Positions 5,385 to 7,029 of a DNA stretch of 7,029 nt are shown here, piece by piece. Source of the stretch: an uncultured Alphaproteobacteria bacterium. Its GTDB lineage: Bacteria; Pseudomonadota; Alphaproteobacteria; GCA-2731375. Position 1 is the stretch's first letter, and the number at the start of each line of letters is the position of its first letter. Both the position numbers and the translations under genes were made by a program. The notes under the pieces are model-generated. The model ran no database searches and was not told the origin of the DNA. It worked only from the letters and a program-made list of their open reading frames with translations. The stretch lies in the NCBI GenBank assembly GCA_913049615.1, contig CAJWZI010000071.1, positions 1 to 7,029 of the forward strand, written 5' to 3'.

Positions 5385-6305
5385 TTACTCAATAATGAGA
5401 TCGTCTTCGCGGCGTCCAGGCTGGACGACCTTAGGTTCTCGCCCGCCGCGAAGAATCGAGTTACCCTCGTACACGGTACGCTGGTCAATTGGTGCTGGAT
5501 CCAACCAGTCATTCTCGGAGATCTGTCCACTCTGGCCATAAGCATCAAGGGCATTTTGGTAGCACGCGAGCCTTACCTGTTCCTTCGGAATACCGCTTTC
5601 CAAAGCGAGATGGGCCGTTTTTGCGACCCCCAACGGTTCTGAAATACCCCAGTCACAGGCTGAGTCAACAATAATGCGTTCGGCACCATATTCTCGGAGA
5701 ATCTCGACCATGCGCTGGTTACCCATCTTGGTGCTCGGGTAAATTGAAAAAGCAGCCCAGAAACCTCGGTCGAGTGTCTCTCGCACTGTTTCCTCGTTGT
5801 TGTGATCGATTACTACTTTGTTGGGAGCAATGTTGTGCTCCACGCAAACATCCATTGAACGGGTCGTTCCGCGTTTCTTGTCTCGATGCGGCGTGTGAAT
5901 CATCACAGGCAGAGTGAGTTCGATCGCTAGATCAATTTGCTGACGAAAATATTTGTCTTCAAGCGCTGTCTGCTCGTCGTAACCAATCTCACCGATCGCA
6001 ACCACCCCCTCCTTAAGCGCAAACCGCGGCAGGATCTCCATCACCGCCTCCGCCAGCTCTTCGTTGTTTGCTTCTTTGGAGTTAAGGCCGATCGTACAGT
6101 AATGACGCACACCAAATTGACCTGCCCGAAAGCGTTCAAACCCAACAATATGTGACAAGTAATCCAGGTACGATCCAACATGGGTCCGTGGTTGCCCGAT
6201 CCAGAATGCGGGCTCTATCACGGCCACCACCCCGGCTGCAGCCATCGCTTCATAATCATCCGTCGTGCGAGAGATCATGTGTGCATGGGGGTCGATTAGC
6301 ATCAT
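5385..6305 (-). CDS. eboB: EboB-like TatD-family metal-dependent hydrolase
   Basis: A 306-residue member of the TatD branch of the amidohydrolase superfamily. The metal-binding set is complete: DPHAHM with H7 and H9, GEIGYDE with E106, H137 (and H140) in MIHTPH, H168 in VIDHNNEE, and D214 in VDSACDWG. Classic TatD proteins are about 260 residues. This one has an extra tail of about 45 residues containing YEGNSILRGG (279-288), which I associate with EboB, and ends in an acidic DDLIIE. No signal peptide is present; cytoplasmic action is expected. Start: ATG at 6305, with GGAG nine bases upstream; a second ATG at 6302 would remove one residue. It lies 46 bases after eboA on the same strand and is probably co-transcribed with it. 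The reaction in the Ebo pathway is unknown; TatD relatives are phosphoesterases or nucleases, so hydrolysis of a pathway intermediate is a guess. Confidence 0.92.
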   Translation of the reverse strand: MMLIDPHAHMISRTTDDYEAMAAAGVVAVIEPAFWIGQPRTHVGSYLDYLSHIVGFERFRAGQFGVRHYCTIGLNSKEANNEELAEAVMEILPRFALKEGVVAIGEIGYDEQTALEDKYFRQQIDLAIELTLPVMIHTPHRDKKRGTTRSMDVCVEHNIAPNKVVIDHNNEETVRETLDRGFWAAFSIYPSTKMGNQRMVEILREYGAERIIVDSACDWGISEPLGVAKTAHLALESGIPKEQVRLACYQNALDAYGQSGQISENDWLDPAPIDQRTVYEGNSILRGGREPKVVQPGRREDDLIIE

Positions 6306-6314
6306 ATTGATTTG

Positions 6315-6318
6315 CTCC
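6315..6318 (-). promoter_or_regulatory. Ribosome binding site of eboB
   Basis: GGAG on the minus strand, nine bases before the ATG at 6305. The 46-base gap between eboA and eboB holds nothing else recognisable, and no terminator, so co-transcription is likely. Confidence 0.5.
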
Positions 6319-6351
6319 GATGAGTAACTTGGTCTAGAACGCGATCGTTAA

Positions 6352-7029
6352 TTATGGAGCTCTCGCACCGTCCTTGAATGACTTCCAACTCAAAGCCCCT
6401 GACGCCATCATGGACCGAAGCTCCGGTACCGTGTCAAGCAGGTCCTGCACTCCCGGCTCGGAGCAAACATTTAGTGCCAGCGCGGCCGCTTGTCGCGACA
6501 CCGGATTTCCCTCGCCTAAGACGCGCTCCAGATCTTCCAACGCAGAGCCTTCGGCATACGGACCCACACAGCGCCAGAGCTCCGGAGTCACTGGGCGCCC
6601 CGCTGCCCAGCGCTCATGAGCATAGTCACACAGCATCTGGGCCAATTCTGAATTAGCACGTGCATCCAAACCTTGAATCGGATATAGCGAGCTGTCCACG
6701 AAGAGCGCCTTCAGCACCATATGATTCCAACGGTGGTCATCGAATTGCTCGAACGGAAAGGGATTGCGGTGTGCGATAGCCTCAAACTCTGACCGCATAT
6801 TGGTTCGCAATCCTTCCGCAACTTGGTCGTTCAGCGTTTGGGGTTCGGCATAAAGCGGCAACCCACTGTAGTAAGCGATCCGTTCCCCTACATCCGCCCC
6901 ACGACATAAATCAACAAAAGCCGCGGCAAAGTCGCCCCTCCCATCAAAGGTAGTCAACAGAGTGACCACCCGCGCGGCTACATCGACACTCCAGTTTTTA
7001 GGATTCCAGCCTGGACGAATACCATCAGC
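6352..7029 (-). CDS. eboA: EboA-like protein, 5' end cut by window edge
   Basis: The last 225 residues of a protein whose reading frame stays open to the right edge, so the true start lies outside. A GTG at 6969 is in frame but is probably an internal valine, since the preceding 20 codons look protein-like (GIRPGWNPKNWSVDVAAR). The EboA signature is visible as HRNPFPFEQF (residues 87-96 of the visible part) followed by WNHMVLKALF (101-110). The C-terminal half is alanine-rich and helical (ALEDLERVLGEGNPVSRQAA, 163-182), resembling HEAT-type repeats and suggesting a protein-interaction scaffold. There is no membrane segment. EboA has no known catalytic motif or assigned biochemical role, but it is a consistent member of ebo clusters. 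It heads this half of the cluster as seen here and is followed by eboB. Confidence 0.9.
   Translation of the reverse strand, partial: ADGIRPGWNPKNWSVDVAARVVTLLTTFDGRGDFAAAFVDLCRGADVGERIAYYSGLPLYAEPQTLNDQVAEGLRTNMRSEFEAIAHRNPFPFEQFDDHRWNHMVLKALFVDSSLYPIQGLDARANSELAQMLCDYAHERWAAGRPVTPELWRCVGPYAEGSALEDLERVLGEGNPVSRQAAALALNVCSEPGVQDLLDTVPELRSMMASGALSWKSFKDGARAP

Noticed and set aside
6969..6969. GTG codon as the start of eboA
   Set aside because: The frame remains open and protein-like to the window edge, and no Shine-Dalgarno precedes the GTG; the gene is more likely truncated by the window.

Overview
The window is chromosomal-type bacterial DNA, densely packed, with AAGGAGG-type ribosome binding sites and a sigma70-like promoter. 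A quinoprotein dehydrogenase with an exported c-type cytochrome and a TMEM220-family membrane protein suggest a Gram-negative bacterium, probably a proteobacterium and perhaps an aquatic gammaproteobacterium. That taxonomic call rests on gene content only and is tentative. There are no RNA genes, insertion sequences, CRISPR arrays or transposases.

The main content is an ebo (metabolite-traffic) gene cluster read on the minus strand and split in two. The right part (about 5385-7029) holds eboA, cut by the window edge, and eboB, a TatD-like metal-dependent hydrolase. The left part (1-2769) holds eboD (a dehydroquinate-synthase-like sugar phosphate cyclase), eboE (a TIM-barrel isomerase/epimerase-like protein) and the start of eboC (a UbiA-type membrane prenyltransferase). 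The left three genes are fused as tightly as possible: the eboD stop abuts the eboE start, and eboE and eboC overlap by ATGA. eboF was not seen and could lie beyond the left edge.

Between the two parts sit three genes not known to me as ebo components: a secreted PQQ-dependent sugar dehydrogenase-like beta-propeller protein (3780-5105, minus), a small exported c-type cytochrome (3274-3687, minus), and a four-helix TMEM220-family membrane protein (2889-3260, plus). The dehydrogenase has its own strong promoter and Shine-Dalgarno, with a perfect DnaA-box nonamer next to the -35. It ends in a strong intrinsic terminator that separates it from the cytochrome gene. TMEM220 and eboD diverge from a 119-bp region containing an inverted repeat.

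In characterised cyanobacteria the ebo genes are needed to deliver a secondary-metabolite precursor (scytonemin monomer) to the periplasm, where beta-propeller proteins and redox enzymes take part in maturation. A working idea (inference) is that here too Ebo proteins make or move an unidentified small molecule, and that the periplasmic quinoprotein and cytochrome oxidise it or its carrier. The alternative is that the dehydrogenase/cytochrome module is an unrelated insertion into the cluster.
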